A stretch of 64,000 nucleotides of DNA from Membranipora membranacea (lineage: Eukaryota; Bryozoa; Gymnolaemata; Cheilostomatida; Membraniporidae), in assembly GCA_914767715.1 (NCBI GenBank), contig OU612074.1, positions 4,231,501 through 4,295,500 on the forward strand. The letters are read 5' to 3'. Shown here piece by piece: positions 1 to 12,600 of this stretch (position 1 is its first letter; each line of letters opens with the position of its first letter). The notes under the pieces were generated by a model. It made no database searches. It was given only the letters and a program-made list of their open reading frames with translations, and was not told where the DNA came from. The position numbers and the translations under genes are program-made.

Positions 1-357
1 GCCATGTGTTTTGGATATAAAACTATAACACAGCTATAGTAGCGCCTCCCCATAAAAAGTATTATTGATGTTCTTAGTTTAATTTTAATTGAGAGCACAC
101 AGCAAGATTTTCAATATCTTATGGACACAGTTGAAAGTATGAGCTTTACTTACCATAGAAATCTGCTCAATTTTTCTTGGCTGCTAAAGTTGCCCTCTCT
201 TCATAGATCTATGAGGTATATATATATTTATGAAACGCTCTAATTTCAGAGCATGGTCATATGAAGTTAGGTCAATCTTTTGAAAAAATAGCGCAAAGCC
301 TTTGGTGCTACTTTAGCTTTGAGTAAAAAGTGATTTTTAAAGTAAAAATTGTTCCAG

Positions 358-650
358 ATACCGGAGCAGATGATGTTGATTATCCGCCAGTTAAAGAAGT
401 CACCAGCAAGATCTCACCTAAACCTGCCCATGAAGTAGCTGACAATGTTAAAAAGGACATCGGAGAGAAGGAAAAACCAGTCCATGACAAGCTTGTAGAG
501 CCAACTGCAGAAACTAGAGGAATACCCACCAATCATCAACGGGGACACAATATACACGGTATGAGCGGAACTTCGCCTCAAACACAACCGATGCACTTCT
601 CCCCTCAACACCCACAGTACATGATAGCTAATATGCCGGGACAAGCTATG
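358..650 (+). CDS. eIF4G: eIF4G copy 1: chimeric N-terminal exon
   Basis: The reading frame is open from an acceptor at 355-357 (an alternative lies at 366-368, same phase) to the donor GTATGT at 651. The first half encodes a Lys/Glu/Pro-rich segment ([17 protein letters not shown] and on). From about 524 the exon becomes a near-copy of the exon at 52048-52203: [15 protein letters not shown], then a Gln/Pro/Met-rich stretch ending IANMPGQAM. The copied block continues about 90 bp into the intron, so the donor site comes from the duplicated segment. There is no ATG near the 5' end of the frame, so this is an internal exon. Inclusion in the mature mRNA is inferred from phase 0 compatibility with the exon at 1201. 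Confidence 0.65.
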
Positions 651-3600
651 GTATGTATTATTGGAATTTATCATCAATTTCTATGTCAAAGTGTGTGAGT
701 TTAATTGCCTGACAAGCTTAACCAAGATCTGAATTCAGATATTTTGTTATTCAATTTTAATTGTAGAAAAAGCTAGAGTAAGATATATTTTTGCAATTAC
801 AGAGGCTCATTTCAAGCATGGTCTATATATAATTTTGAAAAATAGGTTTCATCATAATCATGAACGGGGACACCGTATACAAAGTATGACCGGGTTGGTA
901 TCCGGTTAGAACCCCTAATCTGAGATATATCTGTTGTTGTAATACAGTATGTAATTCTTATAAAGCACTGTTAGTCCCTCAATATTCTAAATAATTGTTG
1001 TTATTCGAGGAAACACTCCCCCAATTGCTTGCTGTCCTGGTTTTCTCATCTTGGTAACTGTAAATTAGTTTGTTATGCTTTTTACTGATATGTATATGTG
1101 TACAACTGCAATTGAGCTGTGGTAAATATATATGCCATATCCAATACCCCATACTGCCTAACCATCTATATTGTTTCCTCCCACTGGTTATTTTTGACAG
1201 GCTGCTTTACAAAAGAGGGAGCGCAAACCACTGACTATAATTAACCCAGACACACACGAGACTGTGAATATAGAAGAACTCACTAAACCTCGAAGGGATT
1301 CAGATGCTAGCGTGCCTGATTATTATTCATATACAGAAGGTGAGGATGTGTAAGGGAAGCCAATCTCTGATATTTAGTAAACAGTTCTTACCGTGATATT
1401 TTAATGATTGAATTTCATTGCTCCACACACCCTGATGCATCCATCACCCAGGCTCTGCCTTATACTATTTCCAAATTTGAAGCTATAATAGTCAAGAGAC
1501 TGCCAATTTCAATATCATTATGGTGCATAACTGACTGCATAAAGCTGATGTTGCCATTTTCTCTGAAGTTGATTTAAGTTTGTATTCGTCTTGCACTCCT
1601 TGTAATCAGTGTATGGATCTGATATTTTCTTGATGTAGATCTAACACGACCTTTGAACCCAGCAGGAAAGAAGGTATACGATCGAGACTTCTTGATGAGC
1701 CTTAGGGCAGCTGGTCCATCTAAAGAGAAACCTGTAGGCCTGTCAACACCCACAGCACAACAACCACAGTCTAGTCAGCAATCTTCCCCCACCACCACTG
1801 CATTACCGGTAGACAAACTGGCAGCTAATGTGTCTATGAAAGGCTCCAAGAGTATGGCTGACTTCACAAATAGCACAACCGCCAATTATTCATACAAAGA
1901 GGGTAAGTTTGTGTAAGGGCAGCCAATCTCTGCAATTCAGTTTGGTGTTCGTATAGTCAGATACCAATGATTGAATCTCATTGCTCCACACACCCTCTTT
2001 CACATGTTCATGAACACACTCAGGCAAACTCAGCAGTCTAAACTATTTCCAGTGTTCCAGATGCTCCCCATATATATATATATATATAATATCGCACATG
2101 ACTCAGTTAATGTACATGACGAAAGCTTCTGTTTCTGTATTTCACATGTAACTGTCTTGTACGTAGGATACAACTGATATTTTCTTGATGTAGATCTAAC
2201 ACGGCCTTTGAACCCAGAAGGAAAGAAGGTATACGATCGAGACTTCTTGATGAGCCTTAGGGCAGCTGGTCCATCTAAAGAGAAACCTGTAGGCCTGCCA
2301 ACACTGAACGATATTCTGCTGGCTAAACCTCTACATTCATCTGAAAACCTTTCTTATAGAGAACAGATTCGACGTGATATGAACCCTAACTTCTTCAAGC
2401 CGATGCAGGTCAGTAAAAACCCACTGAAATATCTTCAAATCGGTTTAAATGCTTGTAGGTTGCTCTGCATTTCCATTGTCCGATCATCTGATCAGCCATA
2501 TGTAGGGACATGAGCACCATACATAACAAGCTTAGCAGTAATTCATTACAAATCTTACATACTAAAACTTCTGTTGTTTTTATGCGATCTTGTTATATCC
2601 GCTGGTATATAATAAGTGATTCTCACTGAAACAGCTGGGTGTGTTTGTAGTCTAGTTTATCTAAGCCTGGTGGAGACTTGGGCTCCAGATCATCTCCTAT
2701 GTTTGGCATGGTTTGTATCTGATCTTGTATTTTCCTCATGTTAGCCATATTTCTTACAAACTATCTACACCTCAATGCACAATGTTTTATTCCTCAACAC
2801 ATTGAAATTTATTATTACGGAACTGAACCAAAATTTATTTCAAAGTATACTCCATACACCCGAGAGACACTGATAGCAATTATCAAAATTTGCTGACATC
2901 GCTAAAAGGAATTAATCAGCTTGTACCTATTGCCATATCTAGAAGATATTATACTGTTGTTATGAATGCTTTCTATCAGTGCCCTGTCACTACCTCTGCC
3001 TCCACACTTCCATCTATCTATCTATCTCTGTGTTATGTCTTGTACTTATGTTGTTCATTACAAGCCTCTGCCTATCTGACATGGTACACTGCTCACCATC
3101 AAAACAGAGTTGGTATTACTGTTATGTAGATCCGACTTCACACATGAAATTACCCGATTACTGTGTTGTAGAACCAATTATAGGTCCGTTCAAAACAGTA
3201 TTGTTAAACAACTAGGTGGATCAATTTTATTCATGTATCAAATTATTCTCTGATTCTTCAGCTCCGTAATGATGTGCTTCTTTAAAAAAATTGGTCCACT
3301 CTTAGTGCATTTTATATCTATCGCAGTAGAGGCTTTTCCGAAAACGCTCACATTAAGCCAGGCTAACGTTTTGTGACGTCAGAGAGCTGTTTGAGTGATC
3401 AGCCTATTGTAAAATCAAAACAAACAGAGCTATCTTGTATTCAATTCAGCAGAAGATCAATGGTGCTGATTTTCATTTTCCACTATGAGCCTATGCACCC
3501 ACATCTCGATTGCAACCTCATGGAAGGGCACTGGCATCCCCATCCCCAAATTTGAGATATGATGGTCTAAAAAGTCAGCTTATTTGTTTGATTTCTGCAA

Positions 3601-6600
3601 ATGTAGGTCAACACAGAGCGCCAAACTAAGGCTATATTGTGTATTAAGGTATTCTATGAAAGGTCCCCATTGACTACAATACTCAACTGAAATCCACTGG
3701 CTAAGTAAACAAACTTTGATTTTATATTACGACAAGCACGGCGGTGTGTGCGTATGTGTGTGTTTGTGTGTGTTCGATTGAGAATAAATGACACATACTA
3801 TAAACTGAGGTAAGACGCCGGTCCAGAAAAATGTAAGTCTGGTACTCACTAGCCTCGGCATTATTAGCAGCTCTAAGCGTTGAAGCGCTGAGTATTTCAA
3901 TATCTGAATGCTCAACTAATATACAACATGGCAAGTAAGCCCATGTTGCACTTTTGACTCAGGAAGCGAAGTGACTATTTGAAATGGCTGAGCAGAATAT
4001 TTGGATTCTTTGACTACCTCCTCTTTATATTCCTTCAATGTTGTGGCAGTCTTAATGATTAGAAGATCAATCACATTTCATTCATTCATTCACATTCATA
4101 CATATACAGTATAGGATTAGAAGTATTAGTTGTCTGTGTCCTTGGAACATTATAATAATCATCTGTATTACAGAGGGCAGAGAATGCCTGGAAACCTGGA
4201 GACAAGGCTAAAGACGAGAACGCAAGCGAGGATGATAAAACACACAACGATTTGCTCAAAACTTTCAGAGGCATGCTCCACAAAATCACACCACAAAAAT
4301 TCAAAGTTATTCTGGAAAAGGTGGGGACCAATTGATAGAGTTTCGCCCTTGGTTTGCCACATGAGTATTCTTGACTTGTAGTCAAGTGAGATCAAGTATA
4401 ATCCAATTTGATTATATTTGGAGTTACTCCCCTTCAGGCTGCTGCTAATCAGTAGAGTTGAAGAGGCCCTGATGTTAGGCAAGTTGAATCAAACTTTATC
4501 TTTGGTTGAATAACATTACGGTACATAAGATTCTATCTGTGAATGAGAAACCAGAAACCTATAAAAATGATTTGGCAATGACAGAAATACTCCCTTTTAA
4601 ATGCTAAACTTGATAAATTATACTGATATTTGGCAATCTCTACTGTCTGTAGTTTGAACAGAGATGATCTATTGGCTGCTACGGTATTTCACAAATATTT
4701 CAATGAGGAAACCGTCGCCAAGTTTTGACAAAACAACATTATTTTTTATTTTTAAATGTTTTGAATCGACTCTCGCATCATCAAAATATTTTGCTGAAAA
4801 AAGAATGGTATCGTCATCAAGCCAAAAGAAATTAACAGTCCCAGCTGATAATGTGATTATGTTGGGTTTGGTCGGTGACAGGGCATTGTCAACTAAATGA
4901 AAAAATTCACTTTATGGTATTTTTGCATGTTTGCTTCATGATGTTTGCCCGCTGTTATTGGTGACAGTCTCAATCTGTATCATAAAGCCTATAAATATTT
5001 AACTATGCTTTCATGCATGCATGAAGGCCCCAAAATTTGGCACCAGCTTCAGTATTTCTGCTTTGTTCGTTGTAGATATTGAAATTACCAGTAAAATCAG
5101 AGCAAGATCTTACAGGAATTATGAACCTTGTGTTCGAGAAGGCCATTGCAGAACCTGGATTCAGTGTTACATACGCCAGTCTTTGTGAGAATCTAGCTAA
5201 GGTTAGTGATATCACTGTGCTATTTAAGTCCGGCCCAAGCCTACTATGTAGAGAGCTCTTCTCGATCTAGCTGGAGAGATTTCAATAAATCATTCCAGTT
5301 GGCAGGAAAGAAACCTTTTTGGCTACAATCCCTCACAACATTCACATGCCGTGATCTGATGACAAGTTATACAAAACGTCTTTGAGAACTACAGACTGTT
5401 TTGCGAAGACCATTTCCATTCTGGCGTGAGAGGTAAAAATAAATATTATTGTGCTTTTTGTACGTGTAATAATAGATTATATATTATTCTATCTCAGATA
5501 TAGACAATAATGGGGTAAACCTGATTGTCCAGCAAACAAGGGTTATATATGCGACGTGGTCAGCTCATTTGGTGTGATTGATTTTTTAAATGGCTCATGT
5601 GAGAGAAAAGGTTGGGCACCCCTGCTTCAGACAGTCAAGCTGTCATGTCAAGTTAAATACCCATGCAACTTAACATGACTGCTTGACTGTGTGAAAGGAA
5701 CCACGCCAAATGGATTAAATAACAATATATTCCTGGAGAAAGAGAGTTCAATTTGTTGGTTCAATATAAAATTATCCAAATCTTCGTCTTCGTTGGCGTC
5801 CTTACTTCATTTATTTCTGTCTTATCTGCTGTAGGAGTTTAAGGTACCACTAGCTGATGACCCAAATAGATCTGTGAGCTTCCGAAAGCTGCTACTCGTA
5901 CGATGTCAAAAAGAGTTTGAGAGATCACATGATGATGATGTGGAGATGGTAACAAAAAAAGCAAACCTGGACAAGGCCACAGGTGACGAGAAGGCTCAAC
6001 TTCAAGTGGAGTTTGATCAATTTGAGACCGCTGCTCGACGCAGGAAGCTAGGAAATATAAGGTAAATAGAAGATAGAGTTCGATCAAGCATGATCCAATT
6101 TGCCTGCATTTAGGGTTTGAGCCGCCGCGGGCTCACCATTAGAATGGGAATGACCGGTCTGCCGGCAAATTGGATCAAACTTGTTCTAAGATAAAGTAAT
6201 GTCAGTTCTATATGTATGACTCTGTCATATCCAAAACCTGTCATACAAGATAGTAGCTACCAAAAAATCATTATTATGCCATTACTCAGGGAAGGTTATC
6301 TCGCTGTTGTGACTTGCTAAGAATTCCGGATGACCATATCTGGCGTGTTGTGCTTGGTCACTGTGCTCTGTAGTCAGGTCTAGGCGCTCCAGCGGTACAA
6401 TATCATCCCCTTACACTGAATTAGACCCAATACCGACCAGTCCTTACAAGGAATTTGGGATTAATGCAGCACATTGATCGACTTTTCAATACTCTGGAAC
6501 TGGGCAAACTATACATTGGTAACATATTTAAATAGGCCTTTTATTACCTCCCTGCACCTATGCTCAGTTGCTTCACTCCTAACTTGGATATGTTAGGTCC

Positions 6601-9600
6601 ATGACAACTACAGGAAATCCTGAAATCCGTATAATGGCCAAATCCTGTTGCTAGCTCCTCATAATCCGCAATTGTTATCGAAACAGTGAGCCAGTGAGCC
6701 AGTGAGCCAGTGAGCGCCAAGCATTGTGTTCAATCATAGCCAAATGAGGAGATTTCTCAATGGCATTTTATAAAAATTAATGTTTTGTAAGGAAATTGTG
6801 TAATGGTATTGGAGGAAAGGTCATTCTGAATATGGAAATGTGCTACGGAGATGTACCTTCATTCCCACCCAAATAAAGAGAGCTTGTAGCAACAAGCCAA
6901 AATTTACTCAATTTTGACACATACTGACATTATTATAGCTACTACAACTACACTATACCCTATAATCATATTTACACCTCAGTGTAAGTATGCACACCTG
7001 TCTGAGTTTATCACATGAGTTGGCCCAAAGAGTTAGATATGAATGTACTCATGCCGCAAGAGATTGCTCATATACCGGTCCGCTCGGGGTTTCAGATGCT
7101 CGTATTTTTGACAGCAGTTGTCTCTCGCTAAAACCTACAAATCAAATTTGTTCCACTGCTTCACACAATCATGCACTGGAATTGCTGTCTTGGACCAATA
7201 CAACAGTACATATTACTAAGCTCAAAGAGTCCCAAAAATGAAATCAGCGACACATGGTTTTGTTTGGGGTTTAGAAAGATTAAGTTGAATGAAAATACTT
7301 TAATTTCGTCTGCATATTTTGACCATTTCATCCTGACATTAATGAAGATTATGTACAGTGATTTGCTAGTGATATTGGAAGCCAACAATGAGTGAGTCAT
7401 CTCTGCCACCATTGAATGACCAGGGTGTGATTAATTCCTGGTCACGTACACTAGTATTTTGTCATCATATAATATGATGTTGTGTACGTCAACCTATATC
7501 CGTGTTTGATTTTTCATTCAAATTATGTTGGCGAACTATAAAAACGACTCTCTCACTGTCACTAAACCTTCGTTAATCTCAATTATCCTTGTGGACGACA
7601 GGGGAGTCCGCCATGAGAGTCCACGCTTGATCAGTGCACATGGTATATCATATTCAAATCTAGGGCTACTTTGTGCGTCATCTTCAAACTTACACATTAT
7701 TTGCCAATTATACTCATAACTCAAGATCATCACCAGAAAAGTGGAAGTCACCATCAGTTTTGAAGCAGGCTCCCAGTGGGTTGGTCCATCAGGTGCCCAA
7801 GGGCACTTGGGGATTCGAAGATGAGAAAGAGAATCCTATTCTTTGCACTCGCTTCTCTTGTCTGGGGTTTACCGTACGCTGATCATGTAGAGAAGAGCCA
7901 TACACTATGATCTCATGTTGCGATTTCGTAAGGATTTCGGGAGTAATCGCCCCAAGGAAACGGCATTAAAGTCAAATTCCGATTGTGACGAATGACTTTT
8001 TGGACGCGGATACACATACCGCGAATACACATACTGTGTAGAATCGAATAATTCCTAATTGGCTTGCACACAATGCCTTCAAGGGGCATTGCCGCGGGAG
8101 GCCGGGGTTCAAGTCCCGGCCGCGGCAGATTCTTTTCATGTTTTTTCCAACATGGGAATGGTTAGAATTCATAAATCGAAATTGGAGTGAACCACAAATT
8201 CGAAGCATGGAACCATAGTGATATACTACCTCTGCCTCCTTTGTTTGTCAACTAATAATACGGGATAGGGAAGCTAATCTAGACAGCAAAGCAATCAACT
8301 GTGCAGTTACATAGGAACTATGAGGGTAATAATGCTCAAATTTGGTCTTTGTTTGGGTTTCAAAATTTAGGATAATCCTCAATTTTAGTTTACTTTAATA
8401 TTTGTTTCCAATACTTACCGACCACAGTGGATATTAAATCTTAAAAGTGACAGAATGATTGTCAAAGTTAGTTGACAACCATCTTAGAGAAACATTCCTG
8501 AAACCTTAGCAATGATTTTAGGTAAAAATTTTCATAAAAAATTGTTATGGCCACTGAACATGACTGTGTTATATGAACCCCAGTAAGCAAAGACTGGGTC
8601 GTCAAATAGCTCAATTGTCAATTGATACATTAATATCGATCACAAACTCAGGTTTAAATATACAAAGCATTCTAAATGCTCAGGTTTGTAGAAAACAATA
8701 ATAAAATACTTGATGTGTGAGCTTTGCTCATTGCCCTTATGTTATCTGAAACCTGTTGGGTGGCGAAAAGGACACCAACGACAACACTTCTGATTTTCCG
8801 CATCATATTTGTTTGGTTATTTTGTGCTGTGATTCTATATCAATTTGACAGAGTGCTTCTTGTTTTTTTATTAAACAGCCCTGGCCACAGCTGTCCACAA
8901 AAATAAAACAAAAATCCATGGTTATGTCATAAACACAAGCGGGAAGTGTAATTTTAGCAATGAATGATCGTCACTTGGGCCATACCATATATAAACAGCT
9001 TGGCACAAAAATCTGCAAATGAATATGAGGGAACTGATTCCCAAAAATTGGCTGCGGTCACAATAACGGGAATTCATTGATATTGGTGCCGTTTGTCAGT
9101 CGCTTGACATATTATTACTGGTTAGCACTGACGACATGCCTTTCAGTAATGTCTTCGCGCCTTGTCATCCATTTCAATAAAATTTTGCCACATAGCGTAA
9201 GGTACTTTTTTTCCTTAAAAATGAGTATGATGCCCCAAAAAAAAAACGTGGCCCGGAGACGATAAATAATCCTCTTCTCTTGCGCTTTTCATTAGCGTTA
9301 TGCCTGAAGAATACGCACATACCAAAGTATTATATAGTCATACCAGTACCCTCGTCGGGGGGGGGGGGGGCGTCTTGCGAGGGGAAAAAGTCTGGGGGGC
9401 TCAGGCTAACCAGTACCGTGCTCTGCCTATGCAATATTTTAAAAGTAAATAATTAAAGTATCCTCGCCGGTCTAAGTTATTGATATCGTTAGAAATTGTC
9501 TCCCTTGATGACCTATGATGAATATAAGTGGTATGGTGTTTTACTGCACTATATAAGTTAAAGTCGATGTTAAAGCATAAATCTTGACTGTGGTCTCTGT

Positions 9601-12600
9601 TTATTATTTCCATATTTGATATTTTTTAGGTTCATAGGAGAATTGTTCAAGCTTCAAATGTTGGTACATAAGATTATGCACGACTGTGTGGTGAGCTTAC
9701 TGAAGGGAGCCGATGAAGAAAGTTTAGAGTGTCTGTGTAGACTTCTGACCACAATAGGAAAAGAGCTAGACACAGACAAGGCAAAGGTATGTTAGTCTTT
9801 CAAGCGATAGAAATTGTGATGATTTAAGTTTTTGCTTGTGAGACATAAAAAATGTCAATCGAATTTGATGTTGGCACCTCCTGGCCAACTTCCCTCAAAC
9901 TAATAATTCCGATTAACACCATAATATAATATTTTTTGATGTTTTACTTCGGTTTTGGGTAGCCCAGATTTGATAAGGCAGTAGTTACATAATCCCCTTA
10001 GGCTCTTGACCAGGTTGAATGTGAACTTTCCACAGCTTAATCTGAATATAAATTGAATTGATTGTAATTCGTGATATGAAATAAGTTTATCTGACAAAAT
10101 TTTCCCATCTTTTTGAAACATTTACAATGTTTTCGAGTTTCTTACAACTAACTGATCATGATCACAAATCATGATAACAAATCTATTCATGGTATCTACT
10201 ACGGAGGGATTAACCGTTTTCCTTAGATTTCTATACCTGCTGTTTTATAAACACACCCTAATTTTTGCTCTGATTTACCCCCTTTGATGAGGAGATCTTA
10301 CAAGTTTGACTTATCCTCATGGCTCAAAAGATTTTTAAGAGATTTGTTCTGGTTCCGAAATCTAATCATCAATCCATTGGTCAAAAGAATGTCTGTACTT
10401 GGATATTTATAGAAATGTCGGTCACAACTCTGCATTAGCCCAGTTCTCCTTTTGTCCCTTGGTTTAAACCCAGAATACTGCCACCATAATAATCTTCTCG
10501 AGTAATTTGACCCTTCTCTTTTGAAGCCGAGGACGAATCAATATTTTACCGAGATGAAGAAAATAGCCGATGGTCAGTCTCATAAGAAGGTCTCATCTAG
10601 GATTCGACTCGCTCTACAAGACACTATCGAGCTTAGAGAGGTGAGTTTCCCATCCCTCACTCTCAACCAACAAGAGAGAAACAGACTAGGTGACATGATA
10701 ATCGTCTCCCCCCCCCCCCCACCCTAACCCAAAATGTTGTTTGGTAGCAATCAATCTCAAAAACCTTCGAACCCTTTATTTTAACTGATGAATAATGTAT
10801 ACCACTGATTGTAATACACCATTTGAGGTGGAGCAGCTGCTCTAGGTAAAGAAGGTCAGCAACACTGCCTGCGGGTCATACGCATCGCCCTCACTCATAA
10901 CATGGTATGCCCTCTCTTATACTTTGGTCACTCCTCCCCAGATCATTGACCTTATGGTCTCATCAGATATGTTCTCATCTCACTCCACACTAATCTCCTC
11001 ACTTCCAACATCCAGACAAAAGATGCATGAGCTTTGATAAGCCCATGTTGCCTTAAATAGCCGCGAAAATAATTAGACACCCAGCATTAGATTATCACCC
11101 ACTATAGATAATATCGACCTTGTATGATGTACCAGCTATGATAGATTTATACTTTATACTTGGCGTGGTCTCTTAAACAACGCCAAGTATAAACAGCTTG
11201 GCATAAACCATAAAATGAATATTGTTTGGCAACATATTCCTTAAATTTGGCCTCATGGTAAAGGAAAACGCTGTTACATGCTGTAGTGTATTCAACTTAC
11301 TTGAGATATGCTGAGGTGTCCAGTATTGCTACAACTCCTTTGTCTTCTCTCATTCTCTTCTCCCCTCTAAGCCAGCGTGATTATTAATGCCTCTATCCTG
11401 CGCATTCCCGGATGTAGCCTGAGTTCTTATGCAGCACTCTTATCTGTCTTTCCCTATTTACTACCTGCAGTCTATTATACCTTGCACTACATCCTCCTCT
11501 CTTTCTATATTGTTATTGATAGTCCTTGTTGTGGGTAATATAACCGATACCGAAGCCCTGGTAGTAGAAATCTATATAGTGTATAAGTGTTCCTGTCTAA
11601 TATTCCTTAGACCTTGATTCTAGTATTCTTCTTACTTGTATATCCTTCCTGGCTAATACTATGAGCTCTTTTATCCTTCCTGGCTAATACTACGCACTCT
11701 TCTTTCCTTCCTGGCTAATACTACGCACTCCCTCTCAGGTCCCTAACTGACCCTTACTATATTTTCCATTCCTGTCTAATACTCCTTCTGCTATTCCTCC
11801 CTCTCAACGCAAATGATTCTAGTACCACACATAATCAGGGTTTTTGACCTTCTTAGCGCTTCTTGTACTTGGTGGCCTAGGGGCACTTGGCTGGATGTTT
11901 CGCTCTGTCTTTATTCTCCCTTGATCTCGGTTGTCGTCCTCATCTGCTGGACTCTCCTCACCACCTTCTATGTCATCCTTCGGCAATATTCGTAAATGTT
12001 TCCTAGTCCTTCTCACAAGTCTTTTGTCTGTCTCAATCCAATAGCTATCGGGCTCTTCGGCCTTGTATTTCACAATGCCTCTCTTGCCTTTGTCTGCGTG
12101 ACTAATTTTAACCCATACTGTCTGACCCTCTTGTAAATCTGCGAAATCTGAAGCTCTCTTCGATTTGTCAAAGTTCCTCTTCTGTCTCTCCTTTAAAGTA
12201 GTGTCTCGTTTTCTAAAGCCCTCAGTATCACATGTCTTCTGATGCTGGATAGGTAATTCGTTCCGCATTCTCCTGCCTAATAGAAGCTCGTCTGGTCTGC
12301 AGCTTCTCTCTAGTGGGGTGGTACGATATGCCATCAGGGCCTTATTCTTATCTTCTTCCTTATTCCAAAGTCCTTTAATAGTCTCCACACTCCTCTCTGC
12401 CAGACCGTTAGCCTCATGATGATGTGGGCTACTAGTAACATGGATCACGCTGTATTCTTCCATCAAATCTCTCCACTCTTAAGAAACATAACAAGGGCCA
12501 TTATCCGTCCTTATCCTATCTGGGGCTCCATACCTCGCAATAACTGGTCTGAACTTCTTGGCCAATTCCGCCCCTGTTTGTCCACTCATCCCTACAACTT

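Larger units (their letters stand above)
6062..9629. other. 3.6-kb eIF4G intron with small repeats
   Basis: No coding exon seen. It contains an imperfect inverted repeat (GATCCAATTTGCC at about 6090 against GGCAAATTGGATC at about 6163), an 8-bp tandem repeat (6684-6715), a tRNA-derived 3' half (about 8089-8129) and a G homopolymer near 9357-9370. Confidence 0.6.

Noticed and set aside
1-357. Promoter or start exon of eIF4G copy 1
   Set aside because: The frame at 330 opens with GTG, not ATG, and a plausible acceptor at 355-357 makes it an internal exon.
3601-3650. Possible extra eIF4G exon after an acceptor at about 3606
   Set aside because: Short, no similarity to the missing 'PRKII' element, and the exons on either side already join in phase 0.
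7972-8208. Minus-strand frame with the GRDLNPGLP motif as a gene
   Set aside because: This motif is the usual translation of a tRNA-derived B-box sequence; it overlaps the SINE-like remnant.
9357-9370. G homopolymer as a G-quadruplex regulator
   Set aside because: A single run of about 14 G without spaced G tracts; likely slippage or a sequencing artefact, as is the C run near 10711.
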